A stretch of DNA of 48,599 bases from Shewanella sp. KT0246 (GTDB taxonomy: Bacteria; Pseudomonadota; Gammaproteobacteria; Enterobacterales; Shewanellaceae), in NCBI RefSeq assembly GCF_019654955.1, contig NZ_BPEV01000035.1:1-48599 (forward strand), given 5' to 3'. A program made the translations under genes and the position numbers. Position 1 is the first letter of the stretch; every line of letters starts with the position of its first letter. The notes beneath the pieces were generated by a model, which worked only from the letters and a program-made list of their open reading frames with translations, was not told the DNA's origin and did no database searches. Below are positions 28,046-36,507 of the stretch, in pieces.

Positions 28046-28291
28046 ATGTCTAAAATCGAATTTACCGCAGAACAACGTGAAATGATGGTTAACAAGCTTC
28101 AACGCTATTTTGAAGAAGAGCTAGATCAAGATTTAGGACAGTTTGATGCAGAGTTTTTATTGGACTTTTTAGGCAAGAATATTGGTGCGCATTTTTACAA
28201 TCGTGGCTTACATGATGCCCGGGCAATATTCGAAGCTCGTATCGAAACCATTGATGAAGATATATACGGTATTGAGAAAGATATAAAATAG
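28046..28291 (+). CDS. DUF2164 family protein
   Basis: This 81-residue protein (MSKIEFTAEQREMMVNKLQRYFEEELDQDLGQFDAEFLLDFLGKNIGAHFYNRGLHDA...) matches the DUF2164 pattern. Conserved features are the EELD.DLGQFDA acidic run and the IGAHFYNRGL segment. It is predicted soluble and helical, with unknown function. The frame extends to an ATG at 28010, but GGAGG at 28034-28038 is correctly spaced for the ATG at 28046, which is also where the family begins. Confidence 0.8.
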   Translation: MSKIEFTAEQREMMVNKLQRYFEEELDQDLGQFDAEFLLDFLGKNIGAHFYNRGLHDARAIFEARIETIDEDIYGIEKDIK

Positions 28292-28408
28292 CTATTCAAA
28301 TAAATCAGTCATTTACTATTTGTACGACAAACTATTTACATTGTGCTTTTCCTCCCCTAGGTTAGTCAAAGGAACTCAATTTTAAAAGATTCAAAATGGA
28401 GAAAAGCA

Positions 28409-29299
28409 ATGTCTCAGCCACAAAGAAATGATATCCCGCAAGAAGCATTTGATTGGTACGACGAATATGCCCACGGTGGTATGGACCGTCGAACCTTTAT
28501 GAAGAAGCTGGGTACTTTAGTCGCTGTTGGATACTCCATGAGTGTTCTGACATCTGCGCTACTCCCTAACTATGCTCTTGCTGAGCAAGTGTCATTTAAT
28601 GACGCTGATATTAAAGCGACTTACGAGGCATTTGACTCGCCACAGGGCCACGGTAAAGGGCAAGGTTATTTTGTTATTCCTACGAATAAAACGGGTCCGT
28701 TACCTGTTGTTTTAGTTATTCACGAAAATCGCGGCTTAAACCCTTATGTGAAAGATGTGGCGCGTCGTTTAGCAAAAGCTGGTTTTATTGCATTTGCGCC
28801 AGATGCTTTATATCCATTAGGTGGCTATCCTGGTAATGACGATGAAGGCCGCGCAATGCAGCGTTCGATGGACAGAGATAAAATTCAGCAAGATTTTGTC
28901 GCTGCGGCTAAATTTTTAAAATCTCATGGTAACAGTAACGGAAAATTAGGCGCAGTAGGTTTTTGTTTTGGTGGTTACATCGTTAACTACCTTGCTGCAG
29001 TCGAATCTGACTTGCTTAGCGCTGGCGTGCCTTTTTATGGTACACCCGCTAAGAAAGAACTTCGTGAAAATATTAAAGCATCTTTGTTGGTACAACTTGG
29101 TGAAGAAGATGAGCGGGTTAATAAATCATGGCCTGATTACGAAGCTGATTTAAATCGTTATAAAGTACCTTATCAGATGCATATGTATAAAGGCGCCAAG
29201 CATGGTTTTCATAATGACTCGACAGGCCGTTATGATGAAGCCAACGCCAAACTTGCATGGGATCGTACCATTAACTTTTTTACAGAGAAATTAAGTTAA
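28409..29299 (+). CDS. Tat-exported dienelactone hydrolase family protein
   Basis: This 296-residue protein has a 24-residue leader, then a twin-arginine signal (MDRRTFMKKLG, Arg27-Arg28) and a hydrophobic stretch ending ALA near residue 58. The mature part is an alpha/beta hydrolase of the dienelactone hydrolase type. Its nucleophile is Cys186 in GFCFGG, with acid Asp234 in GEEDERVN, His265 in KHGFHND, and HENRG near 105-109. Family members hydrolyse enol lactones, but many exported relatives have unknown substrates. The signal lies unusually far from the N-terminus. The ribosome site GGAGAAA precedes the ATG. It is a single gene closed by a terminator. Confidence 0.9.
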   Translation: MSQPQRNDIPQEAFDWYDEYAHGGMDRRTFMKKLGTLVAVGYSMSVLTSALLPNYALAEQVSFNDADIKATYEAFDSPQGHGKGQGYFVIPTNKTGPLPVVLVIHENRGLNPYVKDVARRLAKAGFIAFAPDALYPLGGYPGNDDEGRAMQRSMDRDKIQQDFVAAAKFLKSHGNSNGKLGAVGFCFGGYIVNYLAAVESDLLSAGVPFYGTPAKKELRENIKASLLVQLGEEDERVNKSWPDYEADLNRYKVPYQMHMYKGAKHGFHNDSTGRYDEANAKLAWDRTINFFTEKLS

Positions 29300-29328
29300 C
29301 GACCCTTCATTGATGACGTCACTATAAC

Positions 29329-29351
29329 AGGAAGCTTCGGCTTCCTTTTTT
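29329..29351 (+). terminator. Intrinsic terminator after the dienelactone hydrolase gene
   Basis: Stem AGGAAGC / GCTTCCT (29329-29335 with 29340-29346) with a TTCG tetraloop and six T's. Very typical. Confidence 0.95.
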
Positions 29352-29548
29352 AATGCAAAATTTTTGAACGAGTGGTTTGTTTAGCTCATTTTCATGTGAC
29401 GACTCATCACTTGTTAAGGTTAAGAGACTAATAGGTGGTGAAATTACTCATTTAAGTTAACCCTGAAAATATCAAGTTACTGAATTTATTATTAAATAAT
29501 AGTGGCCTTATAATTGCTTTAATCAAGTGCTCAAATTATTACATAAAG

Positions 29549-29601
29549 TGCATTACAGAAAATGCATTACAGAGAGTACATTGCAGAAAGTACATTGTAT
29601 T
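29549..29601. repeat. 14-bp tandem repeat (3.8 copies) in the lepB-like upstream spacer
   Basis: Four units at 29549-29562, 29563-29576, 29577-29590 and 29591-29601 follow TRCATTRCAGARAR, drifting gradually from unit to unit. They occupy the middle of a 370-base spacer (29300-29669) that otherwise holds only the preceding terminator and AT-rich sequence. Confidence 0.8.
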
Positions 29602-29669
29602 AAACGGTAAGCGCAAAGCCGCAAGCTTAACGCTAGCACTAGGTTCAACACTAAACATAAGGGATTATG

Positions 29670-30392
29670 ATGATAAACAAACTCGCAAAGTTTCTAAAAG
29701 AGTATAAATCACTGCTCATTTTTATCGCGCTAATGAGCGTATTCAGAAGTGCAGTCGCTGATTGGTATACCGTTCCTACAAGCTCAATGAAGCCAAGCAT
29801 ATTAATCGGTGACAGAATTCTTGCAAACAAAATGGCGTATGATGTTCGCATTCCTTTTACTCATTTTTCTTTATATAAAACAGGCGATCCAGTTCGCGGT
29901 GATATCATTATTTTTGACTCCGAAGCTGCTGGAAATAGATTGGTAAAGCGTGTTGTTGGAGTTCCTGGTGACACAGTTTCGCTAAACAACAATCAACTAG
30001 TGATCAATAATCAAAGTATTAGCTATCAAGATGATTTAGATGTCACCGCTAAAGCTGTTCAAAAGCTTGAATTCGATACTGAGCAAGAAAGCCAAATAAC
30101 AAGCAGCCATGATTTGCAGGATAAGATTGAAGATTTACTTGGCGTAGAGCATTCAATAAGAGTCAATAAATTTGGATCAAAACGTGCTAACTTTAACGAA
30201 GTGACAGTGCCACCCGGGTATTATCTTGTATTGGGTGATAATCGGGATAACAGTGCTGATTCACGTGTGATTGGCTTTGTGCCTCGCAATGAAATCATTG
30301 GACGCACAAAGCGTGTTGTGATGTCTTTTAATTATGAAAATTACTATTTACCGAGAAAAGATAGATTTTTCCACTCCCTCGTCAGCAGTTAA
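29670..30392 (+). CDS. Signal peptidase I (LepB-like, short form)
   Basis: A protein of about 240 residues with one N-terminal membrane segment (SLLIFIALMSVFRSAVADWY). It has all type I signal peptidase boxes: the serine nucleophile in VPTSSMKPSI (about residue 39), the lysine base in RLVKRVVGVPGD (about 93) and GDNRDNSADSRVIGFV. It lacks the second transmembrane helix and much of the inserted domain of E. coli LepB (324), so it is probably a second signal peptidase beside the rnc-linked one. A possible insertion around 120-165 (EFDTEQESQITSSHDLQ...) separates the lysine and GDNRDNS boxes. AAGGGA favours the second of two tandem ATGs (29667, 29670). It is monocistronic. Confidence 0.9.
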   Translation: MINKLAKFLKEYKSLLIFIALMSVFRSAVADWYTVPTSSMKPSILIGDRILANKMAYDVRIPFTHFSLYKTGDPVRGDIIIFDSEAAGNRLVKRVVGVPGDTVSLNNNQLVINNQSISYQDDLDVTAKAVQKLEFDTEQESQITSSHDLQDKIEDLLGVEHSIRVNKFGSKRANFNEVTVPPGYYLVLGDNRDNSADSRVIGFVPRNEIIGRTKRVVMSFNYENYYLPRKDRFFHSLVSS

Positions 30393-30455
30393 ACGTGGCT
30401 CAAAGGAACTAATAGTCGCTAAAGCAGTTTACTATTTGTTGACCAATTAATTCAC

Positions 30456-30489
30456 AATAAGCCACTCATTAATGAGTGGCTTATTTTTT
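30456..30489 (+). terminator. Intrinsic terminator after the signal peptidase gene
   Basis: A perfect 15-bp inverted repeat (30456-30470 with 30471-30485) followed by T's. The perfect symmetry and flanking A/T runs allow it to work in both directions. Confidence 0.9.
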
Positions 30490-30618
30490 ATTTTCACTGA
30501 ACTTAAGCCTACCAAATTTTATTTAACTTGTTTTATATCAATAAAATAAATCAGATTTTTTATAATTAAAGCCTTACAATCTTAGTGCTAATTTTACATT
30601 CAATTAAAAGGACATTGC

Positions 30619-31023
30619 ATGTCGACAGTTACTCAACAGCAAATTGGAATGATTGCATTAGTCGTTGACGATTATGATGACGCTATTGCCTTCTACACTC
30701 AAAAACTACAGTTTACCTTGCTCGAAGATACCGATTTAGGTGGCGGAAAACGTTGGGTGTTAGTGTCACCGCCAAATGGCAATGGCACCAAGTTGCTATT
30801 AGCCCAAGCCAGCAATGAAACTCAAAAGCTGTCGGTGGGTAATCAAACTGGAGGTCGGGTATTTTTGTTTCTTCAAACTAACGACTTTTGGCGTGACTAT
30901 AAGTTAATGCTGGCCAATGAAGTGGTATTCAATGAAGAACCTAGGATAGAAGAATATGGCACTGTCGTGGTTTTCCAAGATTTATACGGCAATAAATGGG
31001 ACTTACTGCAGTTGAATTCGTAA
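30619..31023 (+). CDS. VOC family (glyoxalase-like) protein
   Basis: This 134-residue protein consists of two beta-alpha-beta-beta-beta modules. The first is IGMIALVVDDYDDAIAFYTQKLQFTLLEDTDLGGGKRWVLVSPP, with a typical metal-ligand region. The second ends EEYGTVVVFQDLYGNKWDLLQL, where the Glu and the DxYGN signature lie. The family includes glyoxalase I, extradiol dioxygenases and resistance proteins; nothing here decides the substrate. AAAGGA precedes the ATG. It is a single gene. Confidence 0.87.
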   Translation: MSTVTQQQIGMIALVVDDYDDAIAFYTQKLQFTLLEDTDLGGGKRWVLVSPPNGNGTKLLLAQASNETQKLSVGNQTGGRVFLFLQTNDFWRDYKLMLANEVVFNEEPRIEEYGTVVVFQDLYGNKWDLLQLNS

Positions 31024-31074
31024 GTTGAATAAGCAAGTTGAATAAGTAAGTCGAATAAGCCAGCTTAATAAAGC
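31022..31074. repeat. 13-bp tandem repeat (about four copies) overlapping the VOC stop codon
   Basis: Units 31022-31034, 31035-31047 and 31048-31060 follow AAGTYGAATAAGY. A degenerate fourth, with one extra base, runs to 31074. The first unit includes the last two bases of the VOC stop codon, so the array starts directly at the gene end. Confidence 0.8.
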
Positions 31075-31145
31075 GATAACAGTAGTATTAAAAGCTGCGT
31101 TAAATGCAGTGGTTAAGTTTAATTAATCGTTTATTGAGGTAATGA

Positions 31146-31463
31146 ATGGGAATGGTGATTGCTTTTCTTTTATGGGGTGTGGCAGTGGTTTTTTCTGTTA
31201 TCACTGTTGGTGTTATTCATCTGTGCAATAAAAAAGCTAAGCAGCGAGAGGTTAACAGCAAGTACATGCTTCATATTGTCATAAGCTCAATACCATTGTG
31301 GTTGTTGATTTTCTATTTCCCTGTTGATTATTACACATCCCATAACGATCTCGATATTCTGATAACGGTATGGTCAACCAAAACTGCACTGACAATATTG
31401 AGCCCTGCAGCCACTGCTATCGTTATTTTAGTGGTACGTACTATGAAAGCGCAGCGTGAATGA
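31146..31463 (+). CDS. Small membrane protein of unknown function
   Basis: This 105-residue protein has three likely transmembrane segments (MVIAFLLWGVAVVFSVITVGVI; YMLHIVISSIPLWLLIFYF; ALTILSPAATAIVILVV), a basic loop CNKKAKQRE after the first and a basic C-terminus. I recognise no family. It has AGGT six bases upstream and is followed by a terminator. It could share a transcript with the VOC gene, since no terminator is seen between them. Confidence 0.65.
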   Translation: MGMVIAFLLWGVAVVFSVITVGVIHLCNKKAKQREVNSKYMLHIVISSIPLWLLIFYFPVDYYTSHNDLDILITVWSTKTALTILSPAATAIVILVVRTMKAQRE

Positions 31464-31544
31464 TTAATAGCAAACACATAGCCTATTATTACATAGAACC
31501 AAAGACAAAATTCGCTCTGGTTGCGGGTTTAAATAGCAGGCATA

Positions 31545-31572
31545 AAAAAAGCAGTGTTAACACTGCTTTTTT
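31545..31572. terminator. Bidirectional terminator
   Basis: A 12-bp stem AAAAAAGCAGTG / CACTGCTTTTTT (31545-31556 with 31561-31572) with a TTAA loop. It lies between the membrane protein gene and the convergent small cysteine protein gene, and has T-runs on both strands. Confidence 0.92.
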
Positions 31573-31632
31573 GATCAAAATTTATAGAGCTTTGTTGCCA
31601 CTTTTAGGCTGAATAAACTCAATCAAGTTTAA

Positions 31633-31815
31633 TCAAAAAGTGCTAGTCAGCATATCGACTAACTCAGTTTCAGTGGTTGGCATTTTAGCAAGTTCAACCA
31701 TTTCTGGTGAACCACCATTTAACATGTAAGCACTTGTGGTCAAATGATCATGATGAAACCATTTCCCGTTTACGCAGACGTCTGTGTAACACTTCTCACA
31801 TTGCTTCAATTCCAT
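31633..31815 (-). CDS. Small CxxC protein of unknown function
   Basis: This 60-residue protein (MELKQCEKCYTDVCVNGKWFHHDHLTTSAYMLNGG...) has a CxxC pair at positions 6 and 9, a third cysteine at 14 and a His-rich HHDH stretch that together could bind a metal. On the minus strand an AGGAG sits six bases before the ATG, which is good evidence that it is a real gene. It is followed by the shared terminator at 31545-31572. I cannot name a family. Confidence 0.6.
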   Translation of the reverse strand: MELKQCEKCYTDVCVNGKWFHHDHLTTSAYMLNGGSPEMVELAKMPTTETELVDMLTSTF

Positions 31816-32131
31816 AACGGGCTCCTGAGCTCAAAATTTGCGATAACTAAACCTATCCCAAGAATTCGTTAACAATGATGATCTGGATCAACTTTATTTC
31901 AGCTTTAATGATGGGAACTTAGATGAAACGTTTGTTTTTGGCGGTATAAAAAGTCAATTGTATGGCAATAGGGGCGATTTTATATTCTTTGTTTTTCGGT
32001 TATGAAAATTAACTACAAAAATAGCCTAATTAAATACTGAACAGCTAGATATAGAAGCCTTTAATTGTTATTTAAACTCGCTCAGGTGTTATTTATTGCC
32101 AGTTCTTTTTAAATCTAATTTCAGTGAATAT

Positions 32132-32165
32132 TTACTGTTAATAATAACTGTAATTATATACAGTA
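32132..32165 (+). promoter_or_regulatory. Promoter with LexA (SOS) box upstream of topB
   Basis: The 20-mer at 32146-32165, AACTGTAATTATATACAGTA, contains CTGT-N8-ACAG (32148-32163) and differs from the E. coli LexA consensus TACTGTATATATATACAGTA at only a few positions. It overlaps a plausible promoter: TTACTG (32132-32137), a 17-base spacer and TATATA (32155-32160). The box ends 62 bases before the topB ATG. The rest of the 31816-32227 spacer is AT-rich and otherwise unremarkable. Confidence 0.8.
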
Positions 32166-32227
32166 GGAGCCATATTATTTAAAATACAGTGTTAAGAGCG
32201 CTTCCCAATCTAGATGGTTAGACTTGA

Positions 32228-34267
32228 ATGATTCTATATATTGCCGAGAAACCAAGCTTAGGCCGAGCCATAGCTGATGTATTGCCAAAGCCACACAAAA
32301 AAGGTGATGGTTACATTATGACCGCCAACGGTGATTGTGTTTCATGGTGTGTGGGACATTTATTAGAGCAAGCCGAACCCGATGCTTACGATCCAGCTTA
32401 CAAGTCTTGGCAGCTAGCTCACCTTCCAATTGTGCCTGAACAATGGAAATTGAAGCCGAAATCAAAAACACGTTCGCAATTGTCTACCTTGAAGAAACTG
32501 ATTAAGCAGGCTTCGAGCTTGGTTAACGCTGGCGACCCCGACAGAGAAGGGCAGTTGCTAGTGGATGAAGTCATTTCTCATTCAGGGGTAAAAGCCGATA
32601 AGATTGCTCAAACTCAACGCCTGCTGATCAGTGATTTAAATCCTTCGGCAGTAAAAAGAGCGCTTGGCCAAATGCGAACCAATAAAGAGTTTGTGCCACT
32701 TTCAACCTCTGCATTAGCTCGTAGCCGAGCTGATTGGTTATATGGCATGAATATGACCCGCGCTTATACCATTCAGGGTAAAAAGGTGGGCTATCAAGGG
32801 GTATTATCGGTTGGACGAGTCCAAACCCCTGTACTTGGGTTAGTCGTGAGGCGTGATGAAGAAATCGCGAACTTCGTTCCTAAACCTTTTTATGAAGTGT
32901 TAGCGCATTTATTAACTGAGCAAAATGAATCATTCACTGCTAAGTGGAAACCCAGTGAAGCGTGTCAGCCATATATGGATGAAGAAGGGCGGGTACTGGC
33001 AAAAGGCCTAGCTGAAAATGTTGTTGGTCGCATTAGCAATCAATCCGCTGAAGTGACCCAAATCGAAGCTAAGAGTAAACGCCAAAATCCACCGCTGCCA
33101 TACAGTTTATCGGCATTACAAATTGATGCGGCTAAACGATTCGGTATGAGTGCTAAAGAAGTATTGGATATATGCCAAAGCTTGTACGAACGTCATAAAC
33201 TGATTACTTATCCTCGCTCAGATAGTCGTTACTTACCGGTTGAGCAACATGGTTTAGCACCGCATGTGATTAATGCAATCACTAAAAACGATCCCTCTTT
33301 AACGGCAAAAGCAGATGCACCAAATGCTAAGCTTAAATCTAAAGCTTGGGATGATAAAAAAGTTGATGCTCACCACGCAATTGTACCCACTGAAAAGGTC
33401 AGTAATTTAGCTAATCTGTCATCAAAAGAAGCCAAGTTATATTCCCATATTGCTAGACAATACTTAGCGCAGTTTTACGCTGCATATTTATATGACGAAA
33501 CACTGGTTGAAGTCACTATTGAGGGCGGTTTATTCACTACCAAAGCTAAACAAGAAACCTCACTGGGCTGGAAACAGCTTTTTGCATCAGGCAGTTCTAG
33601 TAGTAATAGTTCTAGTCGCAATAACTACAGCAATAATGGTGTTAATACCAACAAAGAAGATGATGATGAGTTAGCAACCCTGCCTGCGCTAGTAAAGGGA
33701 CAGCAATTACAAAGCCTAAATGGAGAGCTCGTTGAAAAAATAACTCAACCACCAAAGCATTTTACCGATGCCACATTATTAGGGGCAATGACCGGAATTA
33801 ACCGTTATGTCACCAATGCAGATGTGAAAAAAATCCTCAAAGATACCGATGGATTAGGCACTGAAGCCACACGTGCAGGTATCATTGAGTTGCTATTCAA
33901 GCGTGGCTATTTACAGCGCCAAGGCAAGGCGATTGTAGCAACGGCTGTGGGAAGCGGTTTGGTGAACTCATTGCCCGAATCTGCTACAACGCCAGATATG
34001 ACAGCGCTGTGGGAAAGTAGCCTAGATGCCATAAGTCAAAAGCAATTACGTTACGATGCGTTTATGACACCATTAATCACTCAACTGAATGAACTGATAA
34101 CTCAAGCTGCTAATCGATTACCCAATGCCTTATCTGGGGTAACGGGTCCTGGTTATAAAAAGCGTCGCTCAGGTTCAAAAGGCGGTTATAAACGTAAATC
34201 ATCTACCAGCACCTCCAAGGGGACTGCTAAATCAGCAAGAAACACCAAAAGCCGCAGCGCTAAGTAA
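32228..34267 (+). CDS. topB: DNA topoisomerase III
   Basis: This 679-residue type IA topoisomerase has the Toprim acidic residues Glu7 (AEKPS) and Asp103/Asp105 (GDPDREGQ), and the active-site tyrosine Tyr328 in LITYPRSDSRYLP, the same position as in E. coli TopB. GVLSVGRVQTPVL and LGTEATRAGIIELLFKRGYL are also present. It passes single strands to decatenate and resolve recombination or replication intermediates. A Ser/Asn-rich insertion (SSSSNSSSRNNYSNN, about 455-470) and a Lys/Arg/Ser-rich C-terminal tail (about 640-679) are extra to the core; the tail probably binds DNA. A LexA box lies in its promoter. Confidence 0.96.
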   Translation: MILYIAEKPSLGRAIADVLPKPHKKGDGYIMTANGDCVSWCVGHLLEQAEPDAYDPAYKSWQLAHLPIVPEQWKLKPKSKTRSQLSTLKKLIKQASSLVNAGDPDREGQLLVDEVISHSGVKADKIAQTQRLLISDLNPSAVKRALGQMRTNKEFVPLSTSALARSRADWLYGMNMTRAYTIQGKKVGYQGVLSVGRVQTPVLGLVVRRDEEIANFVPKPFYEVLAHLLTEQNESFTAKWKPSEACQPYMDEEGRVLAKGLAENVVGRISNQSAEVTQIEAKSKRQNPPLPYSLSALQIDAAKRFGMSAKEVLDICQSLYERHKLITYPRSDSRYLPVEQHGLAPHVINAITKNDPSLTAKADAPNAKLKSKAWDDKKVDAHHAIVPTEKVSNLANLSSKEAKLYSHIARQYLAQFYAAYLYDETLVEVTIEGGLFTTKAKQETSLGWKQLFASGSSSSNSSSRNNYSNNGVNTNKEDDDELATLPALVKGQQLQSLNGELVEKITQPPKHFTDATLLGAMTGINRYVTNADVKKILKDTDGLGTEATRAGIIELLFKRGYLQRQGKAIVATAVGSGLVNSLPESATTPDMTALWESSLDAISQKQLRYDAFMTPLITQLNELITQAANRLPNALSGVTGPGYKKRRSGSKGGYKRKSSTSTSKGTAKSARNTKSRSAK

Positions 34268-34381
34268 TTTATTGGTTGAGATTGGTTGATACATTTCACT
34301 AAATTGTGTTGTGATTTTGTTTGTTTTAGGTAATCTAGCGCGTCAGGAAATTGCTATGTTATTTAAATCATTAGGAAGTTT

Positions 34382-35260
34382 ATGAATATCAAGGATGTTA
34401 TTACCCCTTCTTCGCTTTTAAAAGCGATACCATTTTTATTGCTCATCGTTGCTGTGTTTAACTCTTACTACATCGTCATTGAAGGCCATGTTGGTGTGGT
34501 AAAACGCTTCGGAGAAGCAAAAGATCAGCAAAACCCGGGCCTACATTTTAAAATTCCTTTTATTGAAACAGTAGAAGTGATTGAAGTCCGAACCCGTAAA
34601 AATGCGGAAAAAATGGCCTCAAGCACTAAAGAACAGATGCCAGTCACCATTGAAGTATCGGTTAACTGGACGGTTAATAAAGAAGCCGCATTAGAACTGT
34701 TTAAAAGCTACGGTGGTTTGAGTCAATTTGAGCAGCGTATTTTAGACCCTCGATTCCGCTCAGCAACAAAAGATACGATTCCTCAGTTTGAAGCTGAACA
34801 ATTGATTCAAGACAGAGCCAGTGCTATTCAAGGTATCGAACGTCGACTATCTGAAGAAATGGCTGATTTTCCGGTTGTCGTTGATAACATTCAAATTGAA
34901 AATATTATCTTGCCGCAAAAGTACATTAACTCTATTGAAATTAAGCAAACTGAGAAAAACTTAGCTGCGGCAGAAGAGCATAAACTTGAAAGACAGCGCC
35001 TAGAAGCATTACGCGCAGTGAACACGGCTGATGCTAAAGCAAAAGGTATTTTAAAGATTGCTGAAGCAGAGGCTCAGTCTATTTTATTAAGAGGTAAGGC
35101 TGAAGCTCAAGCGATTGAGGCTAAAGCCAAGGCGCTTAAAAACAACCCGTTAATCGTCACCTTAACTGAAGCGCAAGCATGGGACGGAAAATTACCGACT
35201 ACCATGATGGGTGAAGGTGTGATGCCAATAATGGATATTCGCGAGAATCAGGCTAACTAG
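34382..35260 (+). CDS. SPFH/prohibitin family membrane protein
   Basis: This 292-residue protein has an N-terminal membrane segment (AIPFLLLIVAVFNSYYIVI) and an SPFH/Band 7 domain (GHVGVVKRFGEAKDQQNPGLHFKIPFIETVEVIEVRTRK). A long coiled coil follows, rich in Ala, Glu and Lys (about 185-265: EKNLAAAEEHKLERQRLEALRAVNTADAKAKGILKIAEAEAQS). This layout fits bacterial prohibitin-like proteins, which form membrane rings or microdomains, rather than HflK/HflC. No protease or NfeD partner lies nearby. AGGAAG lies six bases before the ATG. It is closed by a terminator. Confidence 0.88.
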   Translation: MNIKDVITPSSLLKAIPFLLLIVAVFNSYYIVIEGHVGVVKRFGEAKDQQNPGLHFKIPFIETVEVIEVRTRKNAEKMASSTKEQMPVTIEVSVNWTVNKEAALELFKSYGGLSQFEQRILDPRFRSATKDTIPQFEAEQLIQDRASAIQGIERRLSEEMADFPVVVDNIQIENIILPQKYINSIEIKQTEKNLAAAEEHKLERQRLEALRAVNTADAKAKGILKIAEAEAQSILLRGKAEAQAIEAKAKALKNNPLIVTLTEAQAWDGKLPTTMMGEGVMPIMDIRENQAN

Positions 35261-35298
35261 TTCTTAATGACTGATTCAAGTTTTCTCGATTAACCGTG

Positions 35299-35326
35299 AA
35301 GCGCAATAGCAATATTGCGCTTTTTT
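35299..35326 (+). terminator. Intrinsic terminator after the SPFH gene
   Basis: Stem AAGCGCAATA / TATTGCGCTT (35299-35308 with 35313-35322), GCAA loop, T-run to 35326. Confidence 0.95.
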
Positions 35327-35443
35327 ATTGTTGTTTATTGAGTACATAGTTTATTCAATATAAAGTTCGTTAATTTTTACTACTTTCGCTAATCTGTGAG
35401 CTTAAATAAATCGTTTATCTTGGGCTGAAAGGGTTAATGGATA

Positions 35444-36325
35444 ATGGATAAATTGGGAATGCAGCAATATTATCGTAATCGAGTAATAGGGATTAAAAAT
35501 TCAGCTTCAGTTGTTGCTGTTACTACACTTGTAGCGCTAATACTTGCTATTACATTGATAGGCTCAGCAAAACCTTCTTTGGCTGAAAGTGCTCTAGTTC
35601 AGGCTGACAATAGTGTTATCTCAACAGGTATTTGGCACGAAAATTTTGATGAGCAAAGTTTAGATAAGTGGTCATATATTTTACATCCTCAAGGTATTAG
35701 CATTCGGCCAAAACCGAATCCAGCTATTACTTCTGCATTACCCCAAACTTCAACCTCCGCTATGGCTCAAGATTATGCAGCTTTAATTGAGATTACAGGT
35801 GAACAATCCTATCTTTGGCGTGGTATCGATGCACTTAATCGTGTTGAGTTACAGCATAAGCCTGCATATACCAGAGAAGGCCAAACGACCATTGTAAGCT
35901 GGCAGTTTATGCTTCCTAACTTGTTCAGTGATGACACCCATCAAATAGCGTATTGGGAGTCCGATAAAACCTATCGACAGAGTTATCGATTACAACTTAA
36001 TGGTGCAAGAATGAGTTTGGTATCTAATATTGCCAAAACGGTAGTGATTAGTGATCAACCTGAAACTCAAAACGTCCAACAAGCCTTATGGCAGTTTGAC
36101 GATATAAAAACAAACGTTTGGTATACCGTTAAGTTAGCAACCCGTTGGTCGATGAATAAAGGCCATATACAAGTATCATTGGATAACCAACAGCAAGTCG
36201 ATTTAACCTTACAAACCTTAGTTGCCAGCAATGAGAATATGTTTGTTCAGTTAGGGGTTTTACGTGAGCGCTCTGAGCGAGTCGAATCAATCTGGTTAGA
36301 TGATGTGAAAGTCAGTCATTTTTAA
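35444..36325 (+). CDS. Exported protein, possible heparin-lyase-I-like polysaccharide lyase
   Basis: A 293-residue protein with an N-terminal export signal or anchor (VVAVTTLVALILAITLIGSAKPSLAES, after about 24 residues). The mature part looks like a beta jelly roll: WHENFDEQSLDKWSY, ELQHKPAYTREGQTTIVSWQFMLP, the long strand SYRLQLNGARMSLV, then WYTVKLATRWSMNKGHIQVSLDNQ. The order (nucleus, R-x-E, strand, then a W-Y-x-V strand with a G-x-I/V turn) resembles the heparin lyase I / PF14099 fold. The usual QWH-type active-site motif is not evident; the corresponding place reads QIAYWESD. It may therefore bind rather than cleave, or the call may be wrong. It stands alone. Confidence 0.45.
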   Translation: MDKLGMQQYYRNRVIGIKNSASVVAVTTLVALILAITLIGSAKPSLAESALVQADNSVISTGIWHENFDEQSLDKWSYILHPQGISIRPKPNPAITSALPQTSTSAMAQDYAALIEITGEQSYLWRGIDALNRVELQHKPAYTREGQTTIVSWQFMLPNLFSDDTHQIAYWESDKTYRQSYRLQLNGARMSLVSNIAKTVVISDQPETQNVQQALWQFDDIKTNVWYTVKLATRWSMNKGHIQVSLDNQQQVDLTLQTLVASNENMFVQLGVLRERSERVESIWLDDVKVSHF

Positions 36326-36507
36326 TCTGCATTACTATTTTCGATTCTTATATTCGTCGCTTGTGAGTTAACCAGCTATCAAACCAGTAAATCGGTCAAT
36401 TTATGCTCCCTAATATTGTGGCGTAAAATGGTAACTTTTGATGCCAGCCTCAACCTATAATTTCTGCCATTACAAGATGATTAAACAACATCAAATAGAG
36501 GCAGGTT

